NCBI RefSeq assembly: GCF_003633685.1
Contig: NZ_RBKT01000001.1
Location: forward strand, 7,068,001 to 7,132,000
Source: Micromonospora pisi
GTDB lineage: Bacteria; Actinomycetota; Actinomycetes; Mycobacteriales; Micromonosporaceae
Length of the DNA stretch: 64,000 nucleotides
Reading direction: 5' to 3'
Under the pieces are notes generated by a model. It worked only from the letters and a program-made list of their open reading frames with translations. It did not search any database and was not told the DNA's origin. Position numbers and translations under genes: made by a program. Shown here in pieces: positions 55,945 through 64,000 of the stretch (position 1 is the first letter of the stretch; the number at the start of each line of letters is the position of its first letter).

Positions 55945-56328
55945 GTCTTTCCTCTTGATCGGTCTCAATAGTGCTTCGTGGTGTCGAAGATTAGTTTCCC
56001 GTGCGATTCATACGGGTGCGGGCCGAGTGGGGCGAAGACGGCCCACAGAGGCCGGGATCGCCGACTTCACTTCATGATGTCCAGCATCTCGGCGTCCGCG
56101 TCGTACAGGTCATGCCGTAGGCATTCGAGGTCGAGGTGCTGGTCGGGAGCGGACCCAGCTGAGCGGAGCACACGCTGGCGAGAGTGCCGTGAACAACCCG
56201 TTCGGCGCCAGCGCGCCAGCCGTCGGCGTCACCTCTATCTTTCGGTCGGCGCCCGCCCGTCGCGGGCGCCGACCGACTACAGTCCTCCTACGTCGCCTAA
56301 ATGCGACGGCAGGCAGACCGGGAAGTGG
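55945..56328. other. intergenic, no gene seen
   Basis: GCGCCCGCCCGTCGCGGGCGC near 56249-56269 is a strong palindrome (about 8-bp stem). It could be a terminator for the hemerythrin gene. No coding frame is convincing. Confidence 0.4.
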
Positions 56329-57021
56329 CTAAGCCCTGCCGCCGACACGGGGTGGCGTGGCGGTGCCGTGGACGCGCTCGGAGTAGGACGCGAACGCCTG
56401 CGCAGCCAACTCCTCGATAACCGGACGGACCTCCGGCGGCATGTGAGAGACAATTTCTTGGATGACCTCGGGATCTCCCTCATAGGCCATCAAGCCAAAC
56501 ATCAGGGGAAGGCTCTCCGGGGGAGCGGCGTCCGCACCCTCGTTCACCATGCCGCCCCACTCCGCTGCGGTAATGTACTTCTCGATGAGCGGAAGCACGC
56601 GCTCCTCCTCGAGGTTCAGGTGCTCGACGAGTAGCGGAACCATTCGGTCGAGAGCGTTGGCCAGGACCTCCGCGGACTCGGGGGCGGCACTGTCGCGCCA
56701 GGTTGGCAGCGTCGCTTTCACCTCGGCGATGATATCGCCGATGGCCTGGTGCTGATCCTCCATCACGTGAACGACCGGCGCGATCTCCGCAGAGCCGCGT
56801 TCGAGCAATCTCGGCCACAGGTGCTTGTCTTCGCTCGTGTGGTGGTGATGCAACGTGTTATCCACGAGTTCGATGTGTTCGGCAACGATCTGTGACCGTT
56901 CCTTGTCGCCAGCTGCGACACCGCGGACCAGCCCCGGCAGTAGAGAGAACTCCCGTCGGAACATAGTGTGGGCCATCAACATATCGCGGGTATCCGCAAG
57001 CGGTTCGTCAACGGATGTCAT
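56329..57021 (-). CDS. hemerythrin HHE-domain protein
   Basis: A protein of about 230 aa. ATG 57021 has AGGAGATGTG upstream. The HHE four-helix domain shows AHTMFRREFSLLPGL, IELVDNTLHHHHTSEDKHLW, EDQHQAIGDIIAEV and LLVEHLNLEEERVLPLIEKY, which supply the His/Glu ligands of a non-heme di-iron site. The C-terminal helical part (VIQEIVSHMPPEVRPVIEEL) is typical of actinomycete members. A role in oxygen or NO/redox sensing is likely but unproven. The gene lies 86 bp after the SDR gene upstream, so they are probably co-transcribed. Confidence 0.9.
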   Translation of the reverse strand: MTSVDEPLADTRDMLMAHTMFRREFSLLPGLVRGVAAGDKERSQIVAEHIELVDNTLHHHHTSEDKHLWPRLLERGSAEIAPVVHVMEDQHQAIGDIIAEVKATLPTWRDSAAPESAEVLANALDRMVPLLVEHLNLEEERVLPLIEKYITAAEWGGMVNEGADAAPPESLPLMFGLMAYEGDPEVIQEIVSHMPPEVRPVIEELAAQAFASYSERVHGTATPPRVGGRA

Positions 57022-57107
57022 CACATCTCCTATAGCAATCTTCTGGGGTAATTGTTTTGCACTCGGGCCATGTGCCTGGCCATCACATTCCACTTCGTCG
57101 CACGAAA

Positions 57108-57863
57108 TCACTTCGCAGTCATGCCACCATCGATGCTGAGCGCCGCTCCGGTGATGTACGTAGCCTCGTCGCTGAGTAGGAAAGCAGTGAAGGCGGCGAC
57201 ATCCTCCTCCGTGCCGATTTGCCCACTCGGCTGCATGTCCAGGAAGTGCTGCTGGAGCTCGGGGTTGCGTGCGCCTTGGCGGAACAGCGAGGTATCAACC
57301 AATCCGGTCACCAGGGCGTTGACTCGCACGCCCTCGCGGGCCGCGTCCAGCGCTGCCGAGCGGGTGAGGCCGATGACACCGTGTTTGGCAGCCACATAGG
57401 CTGCGATGTTCGGGTCGGCGATCACCCCCATTGTGGAGGCGTTGTTGACGATACTTCCACCGCCCGACGCCACGATCGCTGGAATCTCGTGCTTCAAACT
57501 GAAGAACACGCTCGTCAGGTTGCGATCGATCGTGTCCCGCCAAAATGCTTCGTCTATTTCTCGAAGCCGCCCAGGGCTAGTGCCGCCTACATTGTTGAAC
57601 GCTCCGTCCAAACGACCGAATTGCGCCACTGCCTCGCCGACCAGCGCGGCGACCTGCTCCTCGATGGTGACATCCGTGGGCACGAACAGAGCTTCTCCGC
57701 CGCTATCCCTGATCCCGGCGACGACCTCGTCGCCACGAGTTTTGTCGCGGGCACCGATGACAACCTTCGCGCCCTCCGAGGCAGCTCGCTGGGCAAAGGC
57801 TCTACCCATTCCACTGCTGCCCCCCGTGACGACGATGACTTTAGACCGCAGTCGAACAGACAC
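57108..57863 (-). CDS. SDR-family oxidoreductase
   Basis: A protein of about 251 aa. GTG 57863 follows AAGGAAGTGTTGGA; an ATG at 57902 is a possible longer start. Motifs are TGGSSGMGRAFAQ, NNVGG (instead of NNAG), the catalytic Ser in IVNNASTMGV, the Tyr/Lys pair in YVAAKHGVIGLTRSAAL, and VNALVTGLVDTSLF. The C-terminus is ITGAALSIDGGMTAK. It looks complete. It heads an operon with the hemerythrin gene and is divergent from the SARP regulator across about 560 bp. Confidence 0.9.
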   Translation of the reverse strand: MSVRLRSKVIVVTGGSSGMGRAFAQRAASEGAKVVIGARDKTRGDEVVAGIRDSGGEALFVPTDVTIEEQVAALVGEAVAQFGRLDGAFNNVGGTSPGRLREIDEAFWRDTIDRNLTSVFFSLKHEIPAIVASGGGSIVNNASTMGVIADPNIAAYVAAKHGVIGLTRSAALDAAREGVRVNALVTGLVDTSLFRQGARNPELQQHFLDMQPSGQIGTEEDVAAFTAFLLSDEATYITGAALSIDGGMTAK

Positions 57864-58419
57864 TTCCAACACTTCCTTCCTTGAGTTATCGGCAACGGCC
57901 ATGCGAACATCGCGAGCCAGGGCCGACGTCAGCGCAAACTCTCGTCGGGGTATGGCACGCATCGCGAGCATCGTCGATGTTGCTTCGAAAATTCGTGTCA
58001 GGAATCAGGGCCGCGCGCGAGGCCTGGGGAAAACCTACTAGGGGGTGGCGTACGTCCGATTGACGTCTGAATTACGTCGCACACGTGCGCTGACGTTCAT
58101 CGGGTTCACACCGCCGAGCAGCACCGCCGATCACTCCAGGTGGTCGCCCACGCCCTGGCTACTGAGTTACGACACATCCCTGAGTGCGATGCCGGTTGGA
58201 AGAGGTAGGTACCCAGATGAGGCCGGGTGGTGGGGTACGGCCGTCTCGACCCTGGCGTGACCGTCGCGTAGGGTCCGCTTCATCCCGGTGCGTCCGCTCA
58301 AGGTGGGCCAAGAGCAACATTCGCGGACTATCCTGGAGCGCTGTACCCACGTCGCAGAGCATGATCTCGGTGCGCGCGATCGGCTGGGGTGGCGTGGCGC
58401 CGAAGGGGAGGTAGGCGGA
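57864..58419. other. long divergent intergenic region between SDR and SARP genes
   Basis: No convincing gene. Frames here are short or shadowed. It should hold both promoters; direct heptamer repeats typical of SARP operators were not recognised by eye. Confidence 0.4.
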
Positions 58420-60600
58420 TTGAGTGGGTCGTTGAGCTTCGAGGTACTCGGTCCGGTACGAGCGTGGCGGGGCGGGCGGGAGTTGGAGCTCGGTACGCCC
58501 CAACAACGGGCAATCCTCGCGGCCCTGCTGCTGCACGAGGGGACGCACGTCTCGGCGCATGGACTCGTCGAGGTGGTCTGGGGGCGGGAGGCGCCGACGA
58601 CCGGCGTACGGATAGTGCGCACGTACGTTTCCCGGCTTCGCCGCGTCCTCGAATCCGATTCCGGACAACCGCCCGTCATTGCGTCGGTGGCGGGCGGATA
58701 CGTATTACCGGTGACGGCGGAAACCCTCGATCTGGTTCGGTTCCGCTGGCTGACCACGCAAGCGGACCTGGCTCAGCACGGTTCTGGCCCAGCTGGCGCA
58801 GCCGCCCTGCTGCACGAGGCGGACGCGCTGTTCCGGGGAGGTCCGCTGGCCGGTGTGCCGGGCGGCTGGGCCGAGGCACAGCGTGCCCGGTTGACCCAGG
58901 TCCGTTTGGCTGCGGTCGAACGGCGGCTCGCCCTCGATCTTGAGCTGGGCCGGCACGTCGAGGTTGCGGCCGAGGTCGGCCCCCTGGTTGCCGAACATCC
59001 GCTCCGTGAACGGCTGCGTGTGCTGCAGATGCTCGCGCTCTATCAGGCAGGCATGCCGGCGGAGGCCTTTGCCGTGTTCCACGATGCCCGGCGAACCCTC
59101 GCCGAGGAGCTAGGGGTGGAGCCCGGACCCGCGTTACAGGAGATCCATCAACGCGTCCTCCGAGCGGATCCCATCCTCCGGTCCGATCCGGCCCTACTGA
59201 TGCAGCCTGGACTGCCGGCCACCCCGGCGCTGCACCCGCCTGCCGGGCCAGGACCCCAGACGGTCCAGAACCTGTCCGCCGTACCGGCGCAGCTTCCGCC
59301 GGATTTGGGCGACTTCACCGGCCGGGAGGAGACCGTACGGACGCTGAGTGAGCTGCTGACACGCACTGGCGAGGTACCCGTTGTGGGCATCGTCGGGCTT
59401 GGCGGCGTGGGTAAGAGCGCCCTGGCGATCCGGGTGGCCACGATGCTGCGGGAGCAGTTCCCGGACGGCCAGCTCTACGCCGACCTGGGCGGTATGGGTG
59501 AGCAGCCGGCGGATCCCAGCGACGTGCTTGCCCGTTTCCTGCGCGCGTTCGGCATCAGCAATGAAGCCATTCCCGAAGCCCTATCGGAACGCGCGGCGCT
59601 GTGGCGCACGATCATGGCCGGTCGGCGGGTTCTTGTCGTTCTCGACGACCCGTACGACAGCCGGCAACTCCGCTATCTGCTGCCGGCCACGATCGGCAGC
59701 GCCGCCATCATCACCAGCTGGCGCCGATTGCTGGACCTTCCGGGGATATCTTGGACCACCCTCGGGGTGCTCCAGCCGGCCGAGTCGGTGACCCTGCTGG
59801 AGCGGATCGTCGGCGCGGAGCGGCTGCGCCGCGAGCCGGAAACCACCCAACGGTTGGTCGACCTCTGTTCCCACCACCCGGCAGCATTGCGGATCGCCGG
59901 TGCCAGGCTGGCCGCCCGACCGGATTGGAGCGTGGCGCTCGTCGAGGGACGGCTGCTCGGTGAGCTCGACGGACTGGCCGAGCCGCACGAGGACTGCGCC
60001 GCGTTCTATACCTCGCTGATGCGGGTGTTACGGCGGTTGGACAGCTCTCACTCGTCCGCGTTCCGTTTGCTGGCTGTGCCGGACCTGGTAGACATTTCAC
60101 TCGCCACTGCCGCAGTCATCCTGGACCGTCCGGTGTCCGAGACCGAGCGGATACTCGACTCGCTGACGGACGTACATCTATTGGAGCCTGACTTGTCCGG
60201 TAGATACCGGTATGTCGGCGTGGTGAGGGCCCTTGCCCGGGTTCAACTGCTCTTCGAGGGTGAGACCGCTTCCGGGAAGGCGGCGGTCCGGCGGTTGGCG
60301 CGGTTCTATCTCGCCAACGCCCGCAACGCCATCCACGCCGTCGACCTACCGCCCGAGGCGGCCACCCTGGCGCAGAGCATGGGGGTTGCCGTGGCCGACG
60401 GCCTGGCCTTCGACGACGCCGAAACGGCCGATTCGTGGTTGCTGGTGGAGCGGGCGAACGTCCTCGGGGTTGCGGCCCAGGTCGCCGACGTCGCGGAACC
60501 GTCTGAGGACACCATGACCGGATGGTGGCCGATCCAGCAGCGCCTCACTGGCCTTCATCGCCAGCGTCCAAGGGGGCAGCTAACCGGCCGGGCGGCGTAG
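58420..60600 (+). CDS. AfsR/SARP-family transcriptional regulator with NB-ARC domain
   Basis: A protein of about 726 aa. TTG 58420 is chosen because GGGGAGG lies 8 bp upstream; the longer frame from 58288 has no such site and a poor N-terminus. An OmpR-like winged helix covers 1-95 (FEVLGPVRAWRGGRELELGT, RTYVSRLRRVLE). The BTAD domain covers about 100-245 (RFRWLTTQADLAQHG, LQMLALYQAGMPAEAFAVFH). The NB-ARC ATPase starts at about 320 with GLGGVGKSALAIRVA and VLVVLDDPYDS. Unlike AfsR it ends without a TPR block. Such proteins activate secondary-metabolism genes, but none is in view. Confidence 0.9.
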   Translation: MSGSLSFEVLGPVRAWRGGRELELGTPQQRAILAALLLHEGTHVSAHGLVEVVWGREAPTTGVRIVRTYVSRLRRVLESDSGQPPVIASVAGGYVLPVTAETLDLVRFRWLTTQADLAQHGSGPAGAAALLHEADALFRGGPLAGVPGGWAEAQRARLTQVRLAAVERRLALDLELGRHVEVAAEVGPLVAEHPLRERLRVLQMLALYQAGMPAEAFAVFHDARRTLAEELGVEPGPALQEIHQRVLRADPILRSDPALLMQPGLPATPALHPPAGPGPQTVQNLSAVPAQLPPDLGDFTGREETVRTLSELLTRTGEVPVVGIVGLGGVGKSALAIRVATMLREQFPDGQLYADLGGMGEQPADPSDVLARFLRAFGISNEAIPEALSERAALWRTIMAGRRVLVVLDDPYDSRQLRYLLPATIGSAAIITSWRRLLDLPGISWTTLGVLQPAESVTLLERIVGAERLRREPETTQRLVDLCSHHPAALRIAGARLAARPDWSVALVEGRLLGELDGLAEPHEDCAAFYTSLMRVLRRLDSSHSSAFRLLAVPDLVDISLATAAVILDRPVSETERILDSLTDVHLLEPDLSGRYRYVGVVRALARVQLLFEGETASGKAAVRRLARFYLANARNAIHAVDLPPEAATLAQSMGVAVADGLAFDDAETADSWLLVERANVLGVAAQVADVAEPSEDTMTGWWPIQQRLTGLHRQRPRGQLTGRAA

Positions 60601-60662
60601 CCGCCCTCAAGGTTACATCCGGATCGCTTCCGATCCATTCCTCGGCGATTCGTCGGCCGTCT

Positions 60663-61562
60663 TTACCGGCGTTGTTTCATCAGGTGGCTGACCGGCCGGC
60701 GACGATTGACAATCATTTCGTTGACCAGCGTGATCAGTAGGACCAGGTTTGTCACGAGCATGATGCCGAGTGGTGGCAGCAGCGGCATCGCGGGGGCGAT
60801 CGCGGCCAGCACGAGCAAGGCGATGGATCGGGACCAGAGGATCCGGCTGGTCACCACGTAGTCGAATAGGCAGGTGCCGAGGAGGAAAAGCCCGGGGCCG
60901 CCGAGAAGAGTGAGGATCCAGGCCACCGACACCTCGCCGAGTGGACGGCTGAACGTGAGCGAGGTGCTGGTCGAGATGACCACGACGCCGGCCACCATCA
61001 CCAGATGGCTGTACGAGGTGGAGGTGGCAGGACGAACTCGCTCCACGGAGGAGACCTCGCCAGGAGCCAGCAGTTGTTGGACCCGCTGGAAATACAGCTG
61101 AAAGAGGAGCATCGCGTTGGCGAACGCCACTGCGGCAACGGCTATCCGGCCGCCATCACGGTGGGAGAAGGCGAGCCCGGAACCAGCGGTGAGAATCAGT
61201 TCGCCGATCCCGATGATGAAGATCTGCCGGTGGCGCTCGGTCAGGTGGTTGCCAGTGAAGATCTGGCTGGCGAGTTCGGTGCGGCCGAGCCGCGGCGTCG
61301 GCCAGCCGATTCGGGCCGACCAGAGGTCCACCGCTGCCGCGATTGCCCAGAGCGCCAGCCGGATATTCCCCTCTGTGAACACGCCGGCGACCCACAGCGG
61401 GGCGGAGACGAGGAACCAGAAGAAGACCCGAATGCTTCGGGCCTGGATGTACGGGTTTACGCGGGTGCCGGGGATGAGGACCGCGTCGCGGGCGTCATGG
61501 ATGCCGAAGTACGCCGCGACGAAGATGAATCCATGCGCTCCAAAGGTTGGCGACCAGTCTCA
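60663..61562 (-). pseudogene. LtrA (low temperature requirement A-like) membrane protein, N-terminally truncated
   Basis: About 299 codons are open after a stop at about 61563. They start GAHGFIFVAAYFGIHDARDA and continue VFFWFLVSAPLWVAGVFTEG, HLTERHRQIFIIGIGELIL and many membrane segments, to a basic C-terminus (VNRRRPVSHLMKQRR). LtrA proteins are usually near 380-400 aa, so the first membrane helices are missing. An internal GTG at 61382 could initiate a shorter protein. It is convergent with the SARP gene. Confidence 0.65.
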
Positions 61563-62387
61563 CCAAGGGCGTCTATTACCTGCTGATCGTCCCCAACCCA
61601 GCGTTGAAGCTCAGGGTTCGCCGGATCTTCTTCTGGCAGGCCGCCGCCGCGACACCGTGGATCTTGGGTGGGCTGGTGGCCGGGACCACCCGTGGCGTGC
61701 TCTGGGCGGTGGCGGTAGCGGTGGAATACGCCGGGGTCGTGCTCGGCTGGCCCACGCCATGGTCGTGGTGCCGACTGCCTTCGGCGGCACGGGTGGTCGG
61801 CGAGCGGATTGCCGAGCGCTACCGGCAGTTCGTCATCGTCGCGCTCAGCGTGTCGATCTTTCTGACCGGCAGGTCGTTCAGCTGAGTGAATTCACGACTG
61901 ATCAGGCTGGGGCGCTCGTCGTGGTCTTCATGATTACGGTAATGATCTGGCGCATCTACATCTACCGCTCCGGAGATGAGCTGACCTTCACCATCGCCAC
62001 GTCCGCCAATCCGGCCCGACTCAGAGAGATCACCGCGTTCGTTCACCTGATCATGGTGGCGGGCATCCTGTGCACGGCGGTGACCAGTCAACTCGTCATC
62101 GATCGGCCGTTCGGCGACACCCCGACGTCCTGGACGGCGGTTATCGTCGGCGGCCCGGGCCTGTTCCTGATCGGCCGCGTCATGCTCGACTACGCCCTGT
62201 TCGGGCGGGTCGACCCGGTCCGGCTGATCGGGCTGCTACTGCTGGCCGGTCTGGCACCGGCCACGCCCCTGCTGCCACCGATAATGGCTGCGCTTGTCGT
62301 TATGGTCATCCTGATCGCTGTCGCGGCGGCGAACCTGGTGGGGACCGGATCCGTCCGCCGACCCCCGCACCATAGCCGGGATGGTCA
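61533..62387 (+). pseudogene. second LtrA-like gene, truncated and frameshifted
   Basis: It opens at about 61530 with KGVYYLLIVPNPALKLRVRR, then FFWQAAAATPWILGGLVAG and RIAERYRQFVIVALSVSIFL. The frame shifts at about 61875 and continues ALVVVFMITVMIWRIYIYRS, FVHLIMVAGILCTAVTSQLV and GLLLLAGLAPATPLLPPIMA. Its natural end is lost; the frame runs into the convergent LuxR gene. It lies head to head with the other LtrA remnant; both lack the N-terminal helices. Confidence 0.7.
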
Positions 62388-64000
62388 GCCGATCAGAAGA
62401 CCGAGCCGGTGGGCCATCGCCGCGGCCTCGGTGCGTCCGGAGGCGCCGAGCTTGGCCAGGATGTTGGAGACATGGGTGCTGGCGGTCTTCTGCGAGATGT
62501 AGAGCTCCTCGGCGATCCGCCGGTTGCTGTATCCGGTCGCCACCAGCCGTAGCACCTCTGACTCGCGCGGGGTGAGCCCAAGGGAGGTCGATTCGCCGGT
62601 GGGGGAGCCGGCGGGCGGGCTGTCGGTCAGCGTGAGGCCCGCTCGGTGCGCCAGCGCCTCGATATCGAGATTCAGCAGCCGAGCGCCGAGCCGACCGGCG
62701 ATCCGGTGGGCCCGGGTGAGCTGGTCTGCCGCCTCGGTGCGGCGCTGGTGCACGCCGAGCAGAGCGCGGCCCTGGCCCAGGTGGGCGATTGCCAGCTCGT
62801 ACGGTCGCTCCAGTGACTCGAAGGCGGCGACCACCTCCGCCCACAGGGCGGGGTCGTCGGCGCCTTCCGCCCGGCGCAGTTCCGCCAGGACCATGCGGTC
62901 GAAGGCATGGTCGATGGGAAATACCGCGCGAAGGCGAGCGGCGGCCCCGTGGACAGCGGCAAGAACAGCCGCCCCCGCTTCGGCGGGTGCGGTCGTACCG
63001 CGAGCGTCCGCCTCGAACGCTGCGGCGGCCCGGAGCATCGGTAGGGCGTAACGCACCGGGCCAGCGGTGAGGCCCGCGGCGTCGGCCCGAAGAAACTCGG
63101 CCCGCGCGTCGGTGAGCCTGCCCTGCCGTGCGGCGATCTCCATCCCGTAGTGAGTCAGGGAGACGACCAACTGCGGCTGGAGATCTTCGGTGCCGAGCAA
63201 CCGCCGGCTCAGCGCAAGGTGGCTCGCCGCCGCCTCGACGTCGCCACGGACCAACAGGTTGTACGACTGGCGCATCGCGATGATGCCGCGAACCTTGTAC
63301 GACTGCGCGACCGCCGCCGCCTCGTCTAGGGCGGCATCGGACTCCGGCCAGCGTCCCAGCGAGAAGAGCGAGAGCGAACGGTTGCTCTGCACCCACGCCT
63401 CGGTCTCGGCCAGGCCGAGCGAGCGGCACACCTCAACACCGTGTTCGGCGGCGGCCACCGCCTCCTCCGAATGGCCCATCCCCTCCAGGGTCGACGGCAG
63501 GTTCTGGTTGGCGCGGCCGACGACGCTGACCGACCCCAACTCCTCGGCACGTCCGCGCGCCTCGTACAGCTCGGCGAGGCTTGTGCCGTCGACATCGGTT
63601 TCGGCCTTGAGCCAGCACCGGGTGATGCGGGCGTGCAGTTCGAGCTCTTCGGAGTCGACCTGGGTGGCGTAATCCACAGCACGCTCGGCGTCGAGCAGGC
63701 TCTCCGGCCCTGGCCGATGTTTCGCGCCCCAGTTCGCGACGTGTACGAGGACATCGGCGTGCACCACGGACGGTGGGTGTCCGTCTACCAGGTCGCGAGC
63801 TTTCCGTAGTTCCTGCCATCCATCCCCGCGATTCAGCTCCTGCACCAGCAGCGAGCGCTGCGTCCAGAACCAGGCCGCAGGCAGCGGGTCGCGCTTCGGG
63901 GGGATCAGCTCAAGCGCACTCCGGACCAGGTTGAGTGCTCGGTCGTGATCCCCGCTCTGCCGGGCGGCGACGGTCGCCGCCGCGAGCAGGTCGACGTAGC
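62385..64000 (-). CDS. LuxR-family (LAL-type) transcriptional regulator, 5' end off window
   Basis: At least 537 C-terminal residues are open to the right edge. The visible part is TPR-like helices (ELHARITRCWLKAETDVDGT, YELAIAHLGQGRALLGVHQR) and a C-terminal LuxR HTH (LTPRESEVLRLVATGYSNRR, then ISQKTASTHVSNILAKLGAS). The GTG at 63845 is internal, since the frame continues upstream with matching helices (ALNLVRSALELIPPKRDPLP). An N-terminal ATPase domain, as in MalT/LAL regulators, is expected beyond the window. Confidence 0.9.
   Translation of the reverse strand, partial: YVDLLAAATVAARQSGDHDRALNLVRSALELIPPKRDPLPAAWFWTQRSLLVQELNRGDGWQELRKARDLVDGHPPSVVHADVLVHVANWGAKHRPGPESLLDAERAVDYATQVDSEELELHARITRCWLKAETDVDGTSLAELYEARGRAEELGSVSVVGRANQNLPSTLEGMGHSEEAVAAAEHGVEVCRSLGLAETEAWVQSNRSLSLFSLGRWPESDAALDEAAAVAQSYKVRGIIAMRQSYNLLVRGDVEAAASHLALSRRLLGTEDLQPQLVVSLTHYGMEIAARQGRLTDARAEFLRADAAGLTAGPVRYALPMLRAAAAFEADARGTTAPAEAGAAVLAAVHGAAARLRAVFPIDHAFDRMVLAELRRAEGADDPALWAEVVAAFESLERPYELAIAHLGQGRALLGVHQRRTEAADQLTRAHRIAGRLGARLLNLDIEALAHRAGLTLTDSPPAGSPTGESTSLGLTPRESEVLRLVATGYSNRRIAEELYISQKTASTHVSNILAKLGASGRTEAAAMAHRLGLLIG

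Overview
The window is very GC-rich. It carries actinomycete hallmarks: GTG/TTG starts, an AfsR/SARP-type regulator, a LuxR-type regulator, Tat-exported PhoD and EfeB, and several IS families common in this phylum. The gene content suits a filamentous, soil-type actinomycete, most plausibly Micromonosporaceae. That family assignment is inference; no rRNA or marker gene is present. About half of the window is accessory DNA, with more than a dozen IS copies or fragments and many genes cut or frameshifted by them.

Layout. 1-6.1 kb: the remains of an integrative-element replication module (Prim-Pol, a PP-loop sulfurtransferase-like protein, a DUF3631-type ATPase), hit by an IS3 element. An ECF sigma factor follows, cut by an IS5-type element, and then a second IS3. 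6.1-11.1 kb: small secreted proteins (two are tandem paralogues, one relative is broken) and an XRE-like/NB-ARC/TPR regulator. 11.1-16.8 kb: degraded transposase and membrane-protein pieces, an ISL3 element and two tail-to-tail IS110 elements. One IS110 has a strong inverted repeat in the place where an IS110 bridge RNA would lie. 17.5-21.9 kb: an efeO-efeB-phosphoesterase operon ending in a strong terminator, with no efeU in view. 21.9-28.8 kb: an IS256 fragment, a frameshifted ISL3, an IS/group-II-intron RT chimera, a PhoD phosphatase, a truncated EEP nuclease, a broken IS6 element and a decayed DUF2269-like membrane protein.

28.9-37.7 kb: a two-gene operon of giant secreted subtilases (1208 and 1425 aa) with C-terminal malectin-like domains, coupled by an ATGA overlap. 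A divergent ArsR-like winged-helix regulator lies next to it. 38.6-48.1 kb: a 9.4-kb block bounded by 163-bp direct repeats. Each repeat covers the 3' part of an initiator-tRNA-Met-like sequence, its terminator and flanking DNA. Inside are three copies of one rve-type IS at different stages of decay, an LPXTG-anchored four-repeat surface protein, a DUF1023 hydrolase lacking its nucleophile, and a tRNA-Val 3' half. 48.5-49.6 kb: an element bounded by 42-bp inverted repeats that encodes no recognisable transposase.

50-64 kb: a calmer region. It holds a NUDIX hydrolase, a zinc-ribbon protein of unknown function, an alpha/beta hydrolase with an Asp nucleophile, two SDR oxidoreductases, a hemerythrin-domain protein and a SARP regulator. 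Next come two N-terminally truncated LtrA genes lying head to head, and finally a LuxR-type regulator that runs off the right edge.

Functionally, three parts look intact: heme/iron acquisition or peroxide handling (efeOB), extracellular proteolysis with its own regulator, and a stress/redox group (SDRs, hemerythrin) beside the SARP gene. No CRISPR array, rRNA or biosynthetic core enzyme was seen.
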